Counted from the first letter of the stretch, positions 12,201-25,110 are shown. The stretch is 64,000 nucleotides of DNA from Macrotrachela quadricornifera (GCA_022393335.1 JAJEKB010021076.1:788379-852378), one strand, 5' to 3'. The notes: a model not told the origin generated them from the letters alone. Made by a program: numbers and translations.

Positions 12201-13123
12201 AAGTTTTATTTTGATTATAATAAATCTTTACTTTAAAAAAAAATTAAAAAACCGTGCAATTTGCCCAGGGTATAGCTAGTTTTCATAATAATTCCCCAAT
12301 ATAAATAGCTATCGAGTTCGGATTTTTTCCATTTTATAATTCTTTTTAGTTGCGACAAAACCATGCTTCTAGAACAGCCCAAAACCGCTAGTCACCTGAG
12401 ACATATTTAGGCACACTGGCCTCCAGATATAGATTTTGTGCATTTTGGGACCCTGTTTAGGCAATTTTCACTTAAAATACTACGATTTCATTGAAAATTA
12501 ACATCATATTCGGAATCAGCATTAAAAACTGAGTCAATTCATATATATTTTAAATAGTTCTGAGAAAGGATTTTTTTTTGAAAAAATTCCTGTACCCCCT
12601 CTCAGGGTTGACCTGGTGAATAATGACAACTTTTTCGATAACTCAGCCATTTCTTGGCGGATCCTTGTCATCTTCGAACTCGGCCGAGGTAGTGATGAGA
12701 CAATTGTGTGCACAAAATATCAGTTCAATCGAATGTAATTCTGAAGAGTTATCGTGTAAACGGCCGGCCAGACACACTGACCGATTCTATATGTGTACTC
12801 ACTTTTTGAGTACACAAAAACTGAGTCAGAAAAAGTATTTTTCCGCTCGGTTTTATATCTTTCATCGACTTTTACCTGAAGAAACCCCCAGGGGAATCTT
12901 CAAAAAAAAATGAATTCGTTCGCAACTTGTGTTTTATTCATTTTTACCAAGAATTGTACTTTCTAATAACATTTTAAAACGTTTAAACGTATTTTTCACG
13001 CTTGAAACCAGTTTTGGAACGATTTGATTTTTTTCGAAAATTTCGCTGGAGGGGTATCCCAGGGAAATTTCCATGAAAAATGAAAGATATGAAACCGAGT
13101 TGAAAGATACTTTTTCTAACTTA

Positions 13124-13745
13124 CGAGAAATGATTCCCAACTGCCAAATCGTTTTAGAGTTTGAATTCTGTGTATAAGGTAGACCCCAGTGAGGTATGAA
13201 AAATTCCAAAATGATAAGTGCTGTTAGGCCTTCTGTCCAGAGCTATAGGCAATTTACTGAAATTTTAGCCTCTGCCACGACTTATATCAACAAGTCGAAT
13301 GACAGTATTTTGATCTGAGATTTTACCTACAGATAGGTCTATTTGTAAGTAGGATATGCTGAAAATTTCAGCTTAAAAGAATGTTTCCTTCCCCAGATAT
13401 TAAAGTCCCAAAAATACAGACAATTCTGGCATTTTTCGTGGAATGTGAATGTTTCTTTTTAGACTTTAATATCTGGGGAAGGAAACATTCTTTTAAGCTG
13501 AAATTTTCAGCATATCCTACTTACAAATAGACCTATCTGTAGTTAAAATCTCAGATCAAAATACTGTCATTCGACTTGTTGATATAAGTCGTGGCAGAGG
13601 CTAAAATTTCAGTAAATTGCCTATAGCTCTGGACAGAAGGCCTAACAGCACTTATCATTTTGGAATTTTTCATACCTCACTGGGGTCTACCTTATACACA
13701 GAGTTCGAACTCTAAAACGATTTGGCAGTTGGGAATCATTCCTCG
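13124..13745. mobile_element. ~620-bp long-palindrome MITE, CGAG-ended
   Basis: The arms of roughly 300 bases are almost perfect inverted repeats: GGTAGACCCCAGTGAGGTAT near 13179 pairs with its complement near 13670-13692. The ends are CGAGAAATGATTCCCAACTG and its complement, flanked by TTA and TCA. It shares internal landmarks with the elements at 4480, 27945 and 55323, such as a CTGAAAATTTCAGCT block and an AGGTCTAT block. It has no ORF of its own. Confidence 0.7.
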
Positions 13746-13849
13746 TCAGTTTTTCGAGTTGATTCCGCATAGGACATTTTCCAAAGTGATACATGAATGA
13801 TACTGCTTGAAAACCATTGAATATGGGTCCAAAAAGCATATAAATAAGC

Positions 13850-14800
13850 TCTTACGGGTTATATTAGAGTAAAAAATGCTTTCCAAATATCGATTTTTGC
13901 TTTGAACATAGTCTCAGTAGAAAGAACATGTTGAATCAGGTATATGATAAAGAAATTGTGCTAGTGTATCATGCTAAAGTATATGGCTTTATATGACTAC
14001 AAAAAAAACCAGTAATAACCAGGGAGCAGGACTAGAACAATATTTATCGTTGATCTATCACTACTGTTGAACATTTGAAATTTTCCTTAATACATCGTTC
14101 GATGTAAAATTGAACGGGGTACCATATGAGTCTACTGATTTGCTTAAACTCAAAATATACTTCGAAGATTTTATCAAAATACTAACTAGCTAAGTGCTCA
14201 TTTTATGTCCAAATCTACAATATGTAGGTATTTTCTCTTCTATATTGAGATAAACGAAAAGTGCTATGTAGGCAGTTTTGTAGAGGAAGTCAAGGTCTAT
14301 CAATTGGTTTATGATTTATTTCGAAAAATAAAATATTGTGAAGAAAAAATCACAAACATACACATGGCCACTCCTTTAATTTTATAGAAAACAGATAAAA
14401 AATGGTGTTAGTCGTCAATTTTGGAGTTTATCTTTTGCACTGTAAATGCGTTTTGGAAAAAAGCCTAATATATGATTCGATGTAGAATCGAATGGGCTAC
14501 AAGATAGTGTGTCGATATTTTTGGCAACCGATTTCTCACTAGGTCGTTTGGAAAAATTACTGGGAACTAATGGATTCTTGAAGTTGCCAAAAATAATGTA
14601 TTTTGAGTATTCTTCTTATATTTCGAAACAATTGGAAAATGCCATATAAGCAGTTTTGTAGAGCAACTCAAACTCTATCGATTGGTATATGATTCAATTT
14701 GATTAGAGAAAAATTTATATGAAAAAAAATTCAGTAAACGAAAAAGTTCAATTTTGCCCATTTTTCAGGGTCATTTTTGGGGTGATATGGTTCCACATAC
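13850..14800. repeat. Diverged tandem units, non-coding
   Basis: A block with GCAGTTTTGTAGAG, TCTATC.ATTGGT and TATGATT occurs at about 14265-14310 and again at about 14650-14695, inside longer related units roughly 380 bases apart. A related AGGTATATGATAAAG occurs at 13937. No coding potential is seen. Confidence 0.4.
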
Positions 14801-15106
14801 CTTAACTCTCTTAAAGTAAATCTTTAGACCGTAATATTTTCGATACATATATGGGTCAATAATGTCTAAGTTCCTATAGGATCAGACCCGAAATCTGTTA
14901 ACTTCTATGTTTTGACCCATATAGAAAAACCCTGGTTTTCTCATGGAACGTCTTTTAATTTTCAAAAAATTTCAATACAAAATTTTAGTTTGATACTAAT
15001 TAAATCTATTATTATAAATTGTATGTAATATAGAACTCATTATTTATAGTCAATTTTACTATGAAAACTCAAGTACAATTAGGGATCTGCAAGTTGGTCC
15101 CGGTCC

Positions 15107-16622
15107 CACCGCTCAGTGGGCAACCAGGCGGACATGACCTCAAGTTCTATTTTCCAAAGTTCAAATATTGGAATGAATACGTCTATGGTTAGTCTATCTT
15201 ACCCTAAAACTAGATTTCCAGAAATCAAGTTGAACCCTGAAAAAGCCCATCGTCAAAAAATGTCTTTATAAATCGGTAATTATACGGAGATGATTTCTTT
15301 TATAACCTTACCAATATATTTTAAAATGAAAAACTATCTGGAGCTAATGATTAGCCAATAAGCTTCATTGTGTGAAAAAATTATTTCGATCAAACTAGAA
15401 ATGGAGTAGAAGAAAAGTGATTACTGTGCCGAAAGTAGGTCGAAAAATCGCTCATACCGTATTTTGTAAACCCGCAATACAATTTACGCCTGATTGAGCT
15501 TAAACCTTCACCAATTATTCTCCTTGTTAACACTGCTCCTTTATTGTTCTGATGATGAAAACAGGATGAAAACAACACACCCTCAAAACAAACGAATATC
15601 GACTTTTTATACTTTCTTCATGACAGAGGCGGAGGAAAAAAACCAGAAGAAAGAATGTGAGGGTGGAAGAAAATGTGAGAGGGAGAGAATGGAGTATGTG
15701 AAAGAATGAATAATAATAGAACACAAGATAATCATGGCCGATGGACATGACACTCCTACCTACGATCTATCGTTGGCCATAGCGCGAACTTATACCACTG
15801 AACACAAACAGAGATAGTCACTTCCCAAAGACCCAAATTTCTGTCTCAGAATCGTTAATTTGACGACTACAGGGATATTTTAAGAAAAAACCAAGGTGAT
15901 ATTCAGATTCAGCTCGCCGAGCTGTATTGAATCATATATAACTGTAAGTACTTCTCGAAAAAAAAAGGGTTCTGTGTCCAACAAGGTTCTAAAGTGTGCC
16001 TTTCCGTATTTTTTAAATCCTCAATACAGTTTACATCAAATTGATCTCAAACTTTTCCTAACTATTCTTCCAGGTCTGATATATCGTTGATCATCGCGCG
16101 ACTTCCCCCTGATGGGTACAACCAGTGCTATAAGTGTCTCAAAAGTTGGGGTTTTTATCCCGGAACCATCAATTTTACGATTAGAGATACATCTTTTTTA
16201 GAAAAACTAAGGTGATATTCTGAATCAGCTCGTCGAGCTGTGTCGAACTATATACAGTAAAAGCAGTTTTTCCGAAAAAAAAATTTGACCCTTATGCAGG
16301 GAAAGCTTAGAAAAAAAGTCATCTCTGTTTTTTCCTTAAATAAGCGCCTTAGCGAAAAACCAAGGTGATGTACGGAATCAACACGTAAAACCGCGTCGAA
16401 TGGTGTACAAAACGATATATTTTCTAATAAAAGCTTTTTTTCGAGAAATGTGGCTGGGATCCCCCACAGACTTTTTTGAGCAAAAATGTTTTTTTCGAAA
16501 GATGGTTCATTTTGTTTAGGCTGATATTCTAAGTGATGTATAACCGCTTCTAAGCTGTACAGATTCATTTTCAAGCAAAAAAGTTACATGTCCGCCTGGT
16601 ATGCGAAAGTTGCCCACTGTGC
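15107..16622. mobile_element. Inverted-repeat-bounded element with internal repeats
   Basis: The left end carries CAGTGGGCAACCAGGCGGAC and the right end carries CATGTCCGCCTGGT followed by GTTGCCCACTG, so the termini are inverted repeats. Inside, a unit with AAGGTGATATTCAGATTCAG and a palindromic CAGCTCGCCGAGCTG recurs at about 15890, 16210 and 16365. A purine-rich block at 15630-15705 resembles 63410-63480. No transposase is seen; superfamily undetermined. Confidence 0.55.
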
Positions 16623-16629
16623 TCCATAG

Positions 16630-16762
16630 GGTAGCAGATGAGGATCCAAGGATATCCCTATAGCATACCAAATGAAGACACAAGGGTATACGTATAGCAT
16701 AGTAGATGAGGACCCAAGGGTAACCCCATAGTATAGTAGTTGAAAGTAAAAGGATATCCTGT
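16630..16762. repeat. 34-bp tandem repeat, four copies
   Basis: Units beginning near 16637, 16671, 16705 and 16739 each carry GATGAGGA-like and CAAGGGTA-like words followed by CCCTATAGCATA. They are diverged, with a period of 34 bases. No gene is seen between 16765 and 17168. Confidence 0.65.
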
Positions 16763-17168
16763 GATAGTTATCGTCTTACAGTGACTATATAAATTTGGTA
16801 GTTACGTAGTTACATAGTTACTAGTAAAGTAAAGGTAAAGTCCCACCCCTAGTTGAAAGGATATTTCGTGACGGAATCACGTGCATTTATGTGTCATCTA
16901 TACAAACATAAATAAATCAGTAATGAAGTGATGAATTCCAGTTCTTGAGATATATGTCTATGCCACATGGAGAGTGCCTTCAATTTATAAAAAATGTTTT
17001 GTTAAAAACATATTTGTTCGTATCAAAAATTTGAAGACCAAAGTATACAATAAATCTTGATTATCAACACTTCTAAGAGATATCTGCGTTGAAGCGTTTT
17101 TTTCCCATAGAAACACAATAAGTAGATATATTAAAAATGCATATCTATGTATTATAAAAGTTGTTCTA

Positions 17169-18471
17169 CTTAGGGTATACCAAAAGTATCGATATTACCG
17201 AGAAAAAAAATACAGAAGCAAGTTATTATAGATTTTATTTCATCAAATGTTCAAAGTAGTTGCCTTGATTATTTACACACAGCTGCAGTTGTTCTAGCCA
17301 TGTATCGAAAGTTTTTTTATAGTCATTTTTGTTTATTGAATGCATGATTTTGGTTACGGCACGGTGCAATGATTGTGAGCTACTTTGATCGGTCAAATTC
17401 TGTTTGATCAAATCGAATAACCAAAAATCACATGGTGCAAGGTCCGGAGAATTCGATGGTTGACGAATAATTTTGAAACCTTTCGATGCGAGAAAGAGTG
17501 AAACCTCTTTATGCACATGTGGTTTTGCATTATCACTGTGAAGTTTTATGGCATGTGTACCAGATGTTGGTCTTTCCTTCCGAATTCCTTTGATAAGAGG
17601 TTCCAGACAATTATCAATGTAATAATGATGATCTATGATGTCCCCTTGATCGACATGATTAATTAAAACAGGACCAGTCGTTTTGAAAAATATGCAAAAT
17701 AGAGTTTTTGGAGCAAAACGGCTGCGTCGAACCACAGTAGGCGGAGTTCCTCCAATCGGTGTCCAGGCAGCATTCGATGATTTTCGACCAATTTGTTTGT
17801 GGTAAAACCATAACTCGTCACCTGTCAATACATCACATAATCGCCACGTTCCTTACTGAAATTTCGCCAAATTTTCTTGGCAAAGTCGAACCCGTTCGGC
17901 CCGTTGAGTATCAGTCAATAAGTTGGGCACCCAACGAGCAGTAATTTTTTTCAATTGCAGATGATCAGAAATAATTCGTTCAATGGTGCCACGACTCATA
18001 CAGGACTCCACTTGTATTTCATCAATAGTGAGATGAGAATCATCATCGATGAGGCAATGAATTTCTTCAATATTTTCAGGTGTTCTCTCAGTTACGGGTC
18101 GACCAAGTCGCGGTTGATCTTCTATATCTTCTCGCCCTTCTCGAAACCATCTTGACCATTTGGCAACTGTATTATAAGATGGAGCTTGATCGCCGAAAAC
18201 AGAATATAATTCATCATGGATTAATTTCGGTTGAATGTTCAGTGCTGCACGCACCTTAATGTAGTAACGATAATTTTCCTTATTCATCTAAAATTGATAG
18301 TGCATAGTTTTCGTTAAAATTTTTTATATGAAAATATCACTTGGCTAATCTTGCTATAATACAAACATGTAGAGCACTCTTAGTGCTACATATATATGTA
18401 GACAGAATTTTTTCTGAATCTTCCTGCGTTTTAATATAATACCAATATCAATACTTTTGGTATGCCCTAAG
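17169..18471 (-). mobile_element. Mariner transposon, 1303 bp
   Basis: The element is bounded by TIRs of about 28 bp: the left end begins CTTAGGGTATACCAAAAGTA and the right end is its complement with two mismatches. TA is duplicated on both sides (17167-17168, 18472-18473). The size is typical of mariner. It contains one transposase reading frame on the minus strand. The outer 20 bases of the TIR are shared with the foldback MITEs at 50632, 20595 and 10592, so it is a candidate source of transposase for them. Confidence 0.92.
17235..18287 (-). pseudogene. Mariner transposase, one in-frame stop
   Basis: This DDE/D transposase is about 350 codons long and starts at an ATG at 18287. The N-terminal half carries paired helix-turn-helix DNA-binding motifs and the linker LGRPVTERTPENIEEI. 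The catalytic half shows TGDELWFY (first Asp), HSDNAKPH (second Asp) and SPDLAPCDFW (third Asp), with 34 residues between the second and third Asp, the DD34D mariner signature. The frame stays constant, but a TAA at 17853-17855 splits the protein after residue 144. No frameshift is visible, so inactivation appears recent. The rest of the catalytic core looks intact. Confidence 0.93.
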
Positions 18472-18673
18472 TATATCATAGTAATATTGGCTTCCGCCGA
18501 TCATGTAGATCAACTTCGCCTACCGAGGTGTACCGTTACGTGAACTGGCTGAGATCATGATACTTACAAGAAAGTTGAGATTGATTAATACACATTCTTT
18601 TCTTTCATGACTATTTTATATTATTACATATTTAATTGCTCTTTGTACTTTTTATATATGGACAAAATCATTT

Positions 18674-19065
18674 GTTAGCGACGTGACTTTTTAAAATTGC
18701 AACTGATATATCTCAGGTTAATAAACTTTTCGAGAGTTGATTTTTATATACTATATGTATGTGAAGCTACCCAAGATACCCTGAAAAAATCAACTCTAAA
18801 GCCTCTGATTTGGAGGAGTTATCGATGAAAATGTAGCGTTAGCGATGTGATGTAAAAAAGGACATTGATTTTCACTTTTTGCCTTTCAAATGAAAAAAAC
18901 TCCAAACCGAAACAATTTTTTCACAAAATAAACTGGTGCATTCTGCAGATCTCTGTTGAGGCTACAAAATCTCTAATGAAAGGTTTTTTTTGAATATGCC
19001 TAAATTTTTCAAAAAAACTGGTTTATTTCTCGTTAGTGACGTAACGATTTTGTTAGCAACGTGAC
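18674..19065. repeat. Four GTTAGCGACGTGAC-like motifs
   Basis: GTTAGCGACGTGAC (18674) recurs as GTTAGCGATGTGAT (18838), GTTAGTGACGTAAC (19032) and GTTAGCAACGTGAC (19052), all in the same orientation. The core resembles a cAMP-response-type TGACGT word. The surrounding 18480-19680 has no gene and lies downstream of the ferritin 3' end. Confidence 0.5.
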
Positions 19066-19687
19066 AGTGTACGACTGTATGAAGAAAAATGTTCTCGAAT
19101 AATCAAAGGGGAAGTTTCAAACTAATTTAAAATGGTGCAAATCTTTCTTCAGAATCATTACATTATGCTGACACAAAAATTTCTGTTTCTAAGCCCGATG
19201 AGACCCCTAGAAGGTCACTTTTTCAGAAGGAAATTTTTTGAAACCGATTTGACTGAAAATTTTACCATAGATGCAGATTGTATTGAATAGTCAATTCTGA
19301 AGTTTTTAGTTGTTTTTCTCATATAATTAAAGAGATATTCACTAATTACGGCTTAATTAATAGTCAGTGGAAAGAGCAAACATTTTTACGTATTTCTATA
19401 CTAAAAGAAACTTTCCAGATAAAATGCTCTGATAAAGAATTAAAGAGAAATAAGAGAGGAGTATGTTCTATTTTGCCTGATTTTGCCCATCTACGTGTTT
19501 TTGTGTCAATATATCGATTTATTTTGATATGTGAACATAGAATAAAAAAATGATATGAAGAAAAATAAATATATATGATTAATCAAAATGGGTGTTACAA
19601 ATGTGAACTGATAAAAATGGTTCTTGATTTTAAAATTATGTAGGCATGTAAGAAAAAAAAATTGTTCTTAGTTTTTTTGGTCAATAA

Positions 19688-22255
19688 TTAATCGTGAAGT
19701 TCTTCTTTATCGAAAACATATTCACCAAGACCAGGACCAACACGACGTAAGTTGGTAATGTAATCGGCAATTTGTTTGATTGCTTTGACCTAAAGAGAAA
19801 TAGAATAAAATAATTCAGATTATAATATCTAATTACCTGTTCTTCAATAAATTCTTCCTCAAGATAGTCAGACAAATGCGGATCACTAGAATAAAGAGAT
19901 AGCATAAATATTAATAAAAGATGCTTAATATCGTACTTATGTTTACAAGCAAATGCATGTAATTCAAGCAATGCTTGATAAACATCTTTTTCCAATTGTA
20001 AAGCCGTTTCATGAGCCTCAAGAGGCGAATTCCAACTTTGTTGTTGCGGTTTCTGAATTTCGAAAAAAACAATACTATAGTAAAGTTTCGATACAGTGAA
20101 AATCATTGGAATCGTCCAAAATGTGTTCACTATATAGAGGTTTTGTATTGACTGATCTGTTGGATGTGTACATTGGCTAGTATGACCTAACTATCTTTAG
20201 GGCTGCTCGATGCTGCACGGCATGATGCATTCGAAACTTCTTTCACAAGTTGTTGCCTGTCTTGAAATTGGCAGCAGTCGTCTGACCCACTTGTTTGCTG
20301 ATCTGTCGAGCTCACTCCTGTATAAGCAGACCTACGATGGGGATGTTCTTACTGCATTGTGCCACGAACCATTCGTAGCCTTCTTGAGCGAATAGTTGGC
20401 TGAAGTCATCCCATAGATTGCACTTCTTAGTTGTATTCTCATTCTATTCGTCACTTTCCATGTACTCGACCTTGTGCTTGCCGATTTTCGACACACTGCT
20501 AATCGGGATCTTATACTTATCGGCAAGAAAACGATATGACACTTCCTTTTCTTTATCGTGAATCAATTGGATTTTTTCTTAGAGGGTTAATGTACTTAAG
20601 GCAGTCCAAAAGTAGTGAGCCTGATATCGTATTTTCCTATATACCGATTGGAAAAATTTTCTTTTCTATGAGCAGATAGAGCGTCTTTTGTTCTATCTTT
20701 CTAGGTTATTTGGTCACTATCCAATTGGTCTTACTATAATAAAAATTCGATAAGAACTGTTTTTGTTGAAAATCAGCTGGTAGCAGTAGATCATAATGCG
20801 TGTGACACTTTTACGTTCTACTTTATTATCACTTGATACAGTGTATTAAAGAAACAAAATATTCCAGAAGATGTAGCGTGAAAAGTTCTACAATTTATAA
20901 AGGATGTTATATTCTATAGTTAAGTTTTTTTGATTTCAGAATGAATAAAACTCTGAACAACGAAACTTCAACGTTGCAGAAACGAGATTGTTTTTTAGTA
21001 AAAGATGCATTCGATTTTCCCTATCTCATCTTTTACTTGCTTCATATGTTTTATTTAAAAAACAAAATACACTATAGGAAGCAGCGTGTAAAACTCTATA
21101 AGTTACAAGGAACAATTATAAAAAGATGGGATAGATAAAACCGAATTCATCCTTTACCAATAAATGATCTTGCTGTCACAACATCAAAATTTGATCGCTT
21201 AGAGTTTTGTTCATTTTGAAAATAAAAAGTGCAACTATACCATAAGCAGTCTTTTATAAATTGTAGAGCTTTTCACCCTGCATCTTCTGGTATACTTTGT
21301 TTCTTTAATACGATGTATTAAGTGATGATAAAATGAAATACAAAAGCGCAGCGTTATTTTAGTTTCATGTCCATTATGATCTACTGCTACCAGCTGATTT
21401 TCAACAAAAACAGTTCTTATCGAATTTTTATTATAGTAAGACCAATTGGATAGTGACCAAATAACATAGAAAGATAGAACAAAAGACGCTCTATCTGCTC
21501 ATAAAAAAGAAAATTTTTTCAATCGGTATATAGGAAAATACGATATCAGGCTCACTACTTTTGGACTGCCCTAAGTATATATCACATCGTCATTTGACGA
21601 GTCTAAATAAACAAGTGTGCTGCTACTGCGTTATGCATAGCATAGTTTATTTATCTCTCTCTCTCTTACATGCACGTCGTGCTGCGCATGTTCATTATAT
21701 AGAGGCTTTCTTTACTGAAGGATCCAAAAAAGGCAGTCATTGTTCAGAGTTGGAAGATGTTCATAAATAGAGGTTTTACTGTATAATAAAAATAAACTAT
21801 AATCAACATACTTTGATATCCAAAAGAACAATAGTACCACCACGTTTATTTTGATATTTCATGAATTTATTTGCATGTTCATTTTCCTCTTCAGCCATTT
21901 TTTTAAAATATTCATGATGTCCTAAATATTGAAAAAATATTATCCAAAAAAAAACAGATTAATTTGTTTCTTTTTACCTTTTAAAGCAACATCATGACGA
22001 TCAAAATGGTGTGCCATAGCGGTATAAACATAACTAGCATATAATTCCAAATTGATCTGTCGATTGATCAAACCTTCATTATCTTCATGATAATTGCTTA
22101 AAAATAGAGATACATATTGAATAGAAAAAATTATTCATATTAAATACATACTATCGAACAAGATTTACTCGTGGTTGATTCGATGCAACTGGAGCCTGTT
22201 CACGATCTGGATGATCAACTTGTTTTTGTGCATCATTTTTCTTTTCCATCGACAT
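19688..22255 (-). CDS. Ferritin heavy-chain-like subunit
   Basis: Iron-storage ferroxidase subunit, 199 residues in six exons: 22152-22255, 21978-22096, 21812-21921, 19937-20052, 19837-19885 and 19688-19789. All junctions are GT-AG and in phase. Landmarks: [14 protein letters not shown] (helix A; Glu and Tyr of the ferroxidase centre), [19 protein letters not shown] (Glu-Glu-x-x-His), [33 protein letters not shown] (the Gln of the centre) and a C-terminal [11 protein letters not shown]. All ferroxidase positions appear present, so it is H-type. There is no signal peptide; the N-terminal extension is polar (about 30 residues), so a cytosolic location is likely. Four introns are 47-56 bp, whereas intron 3 is 1759 bp because of a transposon. 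I saw no iron-responsive element, but did not search the 5' UTR exhaustively. Confidence 0.95.
20094..21781 (-). mobile_element. Tigger/pogo element in ferritin intron 3
   Basis: The left end begins CAGTGAAAATC after TA (20092-20093). The right end finishes with AAATAGAGGTTTTACTG before TA (21782-21783), the classic Tigger terminal motif. The subterminal ATATAGAGGTTTTGTATTGA at the left also fits. On the minus strand at about 20200-20570 a broken CENP-B/pogo DNA-binding region is readable ([18 protein letters not shown], later ARQISKQ and [13 protein letters not shown]) with several stops. The catalytic part is absent, replaced by the nested MITE at 20595. Subtracting the element and one TA leaves an intron of about 69 bp, the normal size here. 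Confidence 0.8.
20595..21575. mobile_element. Mariner-TIR foldback MITE nested in Tigger
   Basis: The ends are CTTAAGGCAGTCCAAAAGTA and its complement, with TA on each side. The arms are long near-perfect inverted repeats, for example GATATCGTATTTTCCTATAT at about 20624 against its complement at about 21527. There is no ORF of substance. It sits inside the Tigger relic, so it inserted later. Confidence 0.85.
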
Positions 22256-23219
22256 GATTGAAACAATTATTTAATTTTTTGTAATATATAACAAATATTT
22301 AATAGAAATAACAGCGTTTGATAAGCACAACTTGTAACGAACAGTCACTGCTGCTGCAAAACAAATTGACGAACTATCTGAAGAAAATGCCGAAGAACAT
22401 CTCTATTTATATGTCATGATAAGAAACAAAAGAGTTTATTTCTTTTTCTTTCTTGTTCGAATATAATCTAGACACATGCTTTCTCCAACATTATTGCTAT
22501 CAGTGAAAAGAAGAGTCATTTGTTGATGTTATATATCTATATTATGTATTTAATAAAACGAGTATGAAAAGAGAAACAAACAAATATCGAATTAGGCAAG
22601 AAAAAACTGTGCCGAAAAAAATGATTAAAGGACGTTTAGTTACGTACTGTCAGAATGATGGTATAAATATATTGGAGATAAGAGTTGACCTTTCATGAGT
22701 GTGAAAGTACATGTAAATAAAGCGAGATATTTTATCGCTAAAATAATAATCTAGAACATTCGTCTTTTTAAAACCTACAGAATTATATAACGCAATTTGA
22801 AGTTTCTCGATAAACGAAGTAATCGACTATTCAGCAATTTTCACATTCATATTCGTAAAGCGTTCCAGGCGATTCGATCCACGCGTCGGATACGAATAAA
22901 TTCCTATTGAAATTTTGTAAGTTCCGATTGAATCCTGTACGAATATTGTCAGATTTGGGTTATGGAATAACATCCAAATCCCTATTCTCGAAATTCAATC
23001 TAATTCTATTGTTAAAAACCGATGGCAACCAAGCGTAGCTAATCGATCTAATGCTGCAATACAATGTCATGACAAAACTCACATAGATTAACGTGAATGT
23101 TAATATAGATATGATTTTCACACGATTACTCATTAATTTTCAATTTCAAAAAGTAGTCTCAATATCTGAAAAGTTTTTAAGTATCGTACATTACATAAAA
23201 CAACTGGCTATATATACCC
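22256..23219. other. Upstream intergenic region of ferritin
   Basis: AT-rich DNA without a recognisable gene. It should contain the ferritin promoter and 5' UTR, since the ferritin ATG lies at 22255 on the minus strand, but I found no convincing TATA box or iron-responsive stem-loop by eye. Confidence 0.3.
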
Positions 23220-25110
23220 AAATGTACGTAGCAATCGGACTATGTGTACCCAGATAGATATAACAAATTAATTAGAAAAAATAAAATTAAATCGTAGACT
23301 TATATATAGTTGATTATTAGGAGAAGATCCATAACAGGATTGATGATCATCCCAGCATAGGAGGCATTCGTCAAAGCTCTAGTTTTGGATTTGATATGTG
23401 CGTTCGAAAGGCCATCATCAAAAACCAGAGCAGTCATCCCATTCCGCAATGTTGAACATTTGAGAACCAGTTCCGTCCTCGGAATCAATTCCTAGGAATT
23501 CCATTCAATTCCGAAATTCACTCAAACAGGAACTGGACAGAATTCGTCCAATTCCGTCCAGTTCCGGAATTACAACTCGTAACCTGACATCATCAACTCT
23601 CACTACCTTAGTAACGACTCAATTTCGATACGGAATTCCGGGAATTGAGTGGAAATGGAATTGCAATATCGTAAGCTGGGAGTGAGAGTGAGGGTGAGGG
23701 TGATGTTCGCTTACGAGTTATAATTCCGGAATTGGACGGAACTGGTTTCCGTGATGTTGAACACCATGGAATAAGAAATATTCTCCTATCAAGAAATAGT
23801 CAAGCATCGTCTTATTAATGTGCACTTGAATTACACATGAACGGGTCAGTAAATTTTTTTTATCGAATATACCAGAAGATAGCATGATTCGCTGAAAAAA
23901 AAGGAACAATTTGAAATATTGTATGTCGTTGATTTACTGAGGTCCTGTAGTCGAACATGGGTGGAAACTAATATAATTTATGCATTCATAACAGTGGATT
24001 GTTGATAGTATTTCTGCTGCCATTTCTTTATAACTCACCCTCACCCATTTAAATTTTTGATATGTTTTGCAGCTTCTCATTATTTAAAGATGACAAAAAA
24101 GTATTTGAAAAAGAAGTTTCTCTCGAGACAATATACGGCTTACATTACAAGAGAGCAGATAAATGGTCTCAAGCAAAAATGATCTAGAATACTTCTCAAA
24201 GCCTTTGATTTATGAAAAGTTTTTATTTAAAACAAGTTAGAACTTTATTGTAGATAGAATGGTGCGACAACTGTTTCGAAAAAATAAAAAAAATTCGACC
24301 TCCTCCTAGCCCTGAGGAATACAGCAATTTTAGAAATTTTTTTTGTGTATTAAAATAAAAGTTATCTAGATTGATAAAGCTTCGAACACTGATTATAATC
24401 ATATAATGAAAGTCCATTATAAACGTGTACTTTTATAGTCTTTCTTTCACCTTCCTAGTGCGAATTTGAGTACATATATAAAGTATGTGACTTCAAGAAA
24501 TTATTTGTATAACACGAAATTGCACATTTATAATGTACTTCCACTGTATAGTTATAGTCAATGTTCGAAGCTCTATTTTGTTCAAAAATTCCTGTGTGCC
24601 CCCTCAGGTTTAGGAAGAGGTCGACAAATTGTTTTCTTTTCTCGAAATAATTGTAGACAATGAGAAGCTGCAAAACATATCAAAAATTTAAATGGGTTTG
24701 GCGAGTTATAAAGAAATGGCAACAAAAATACTATCAACAATCCACTGTTATGAATGCATAAATTATATTAGTTTCCACCCATGTTCGACTACAGGACCTC
24801 AGTAAATCAACGACATACAACATTTCAAATAGCTCTTTTTTTCAGCTACTCATGCTCTATCTTCTGCTATATTCGATGAAAAAATTTACTGACCCGTTCA
24901 TGTGTATTTCAAGTACACATTAATAAGACGACTCCTGACTATTTTTTGATATTGTGGTGATAGTGCTCAAAAGTCGATTCGGACTAACTATACTATTGTA
25001 CAATCAAATGAGCTAAAAATTTGGGTTTGGTGTTTTTCGATGATGGGCTTTCGAACACGTATAGTCCGATGGCTATGTGCACCCAAGTGTACATAGCCAC
25101 TTCCTATAAT
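23220..25110. mobile_element. Large foldback structure, ~1.9 kb
   Basis: Several nested pairs lie around one centre. CTATGTGTACCCAGATAG near 23240 relates to GCTATGTGCACCCAAGTGTA near 25075; GTTCGAAAGGCCATCATC near 23402 to the complement near 25035; and the block 23790-24085 (ending in CATATGTTTTGCAGCTTCTC-like sequence) to 24658-24970. The left arm contains a dense AATTCCG-rich hairpin (23470-23750). The centre (24100-24650) is unrelated AT-rich sequence. No protein is supported. Confidence 0.55.

Noticed and set aside
12623..12913. 96-codon plus-strand frame
   Set aside because: It lies in degenerate repeat DNA that recurs inverted near 13060-13120; no protein-like features.
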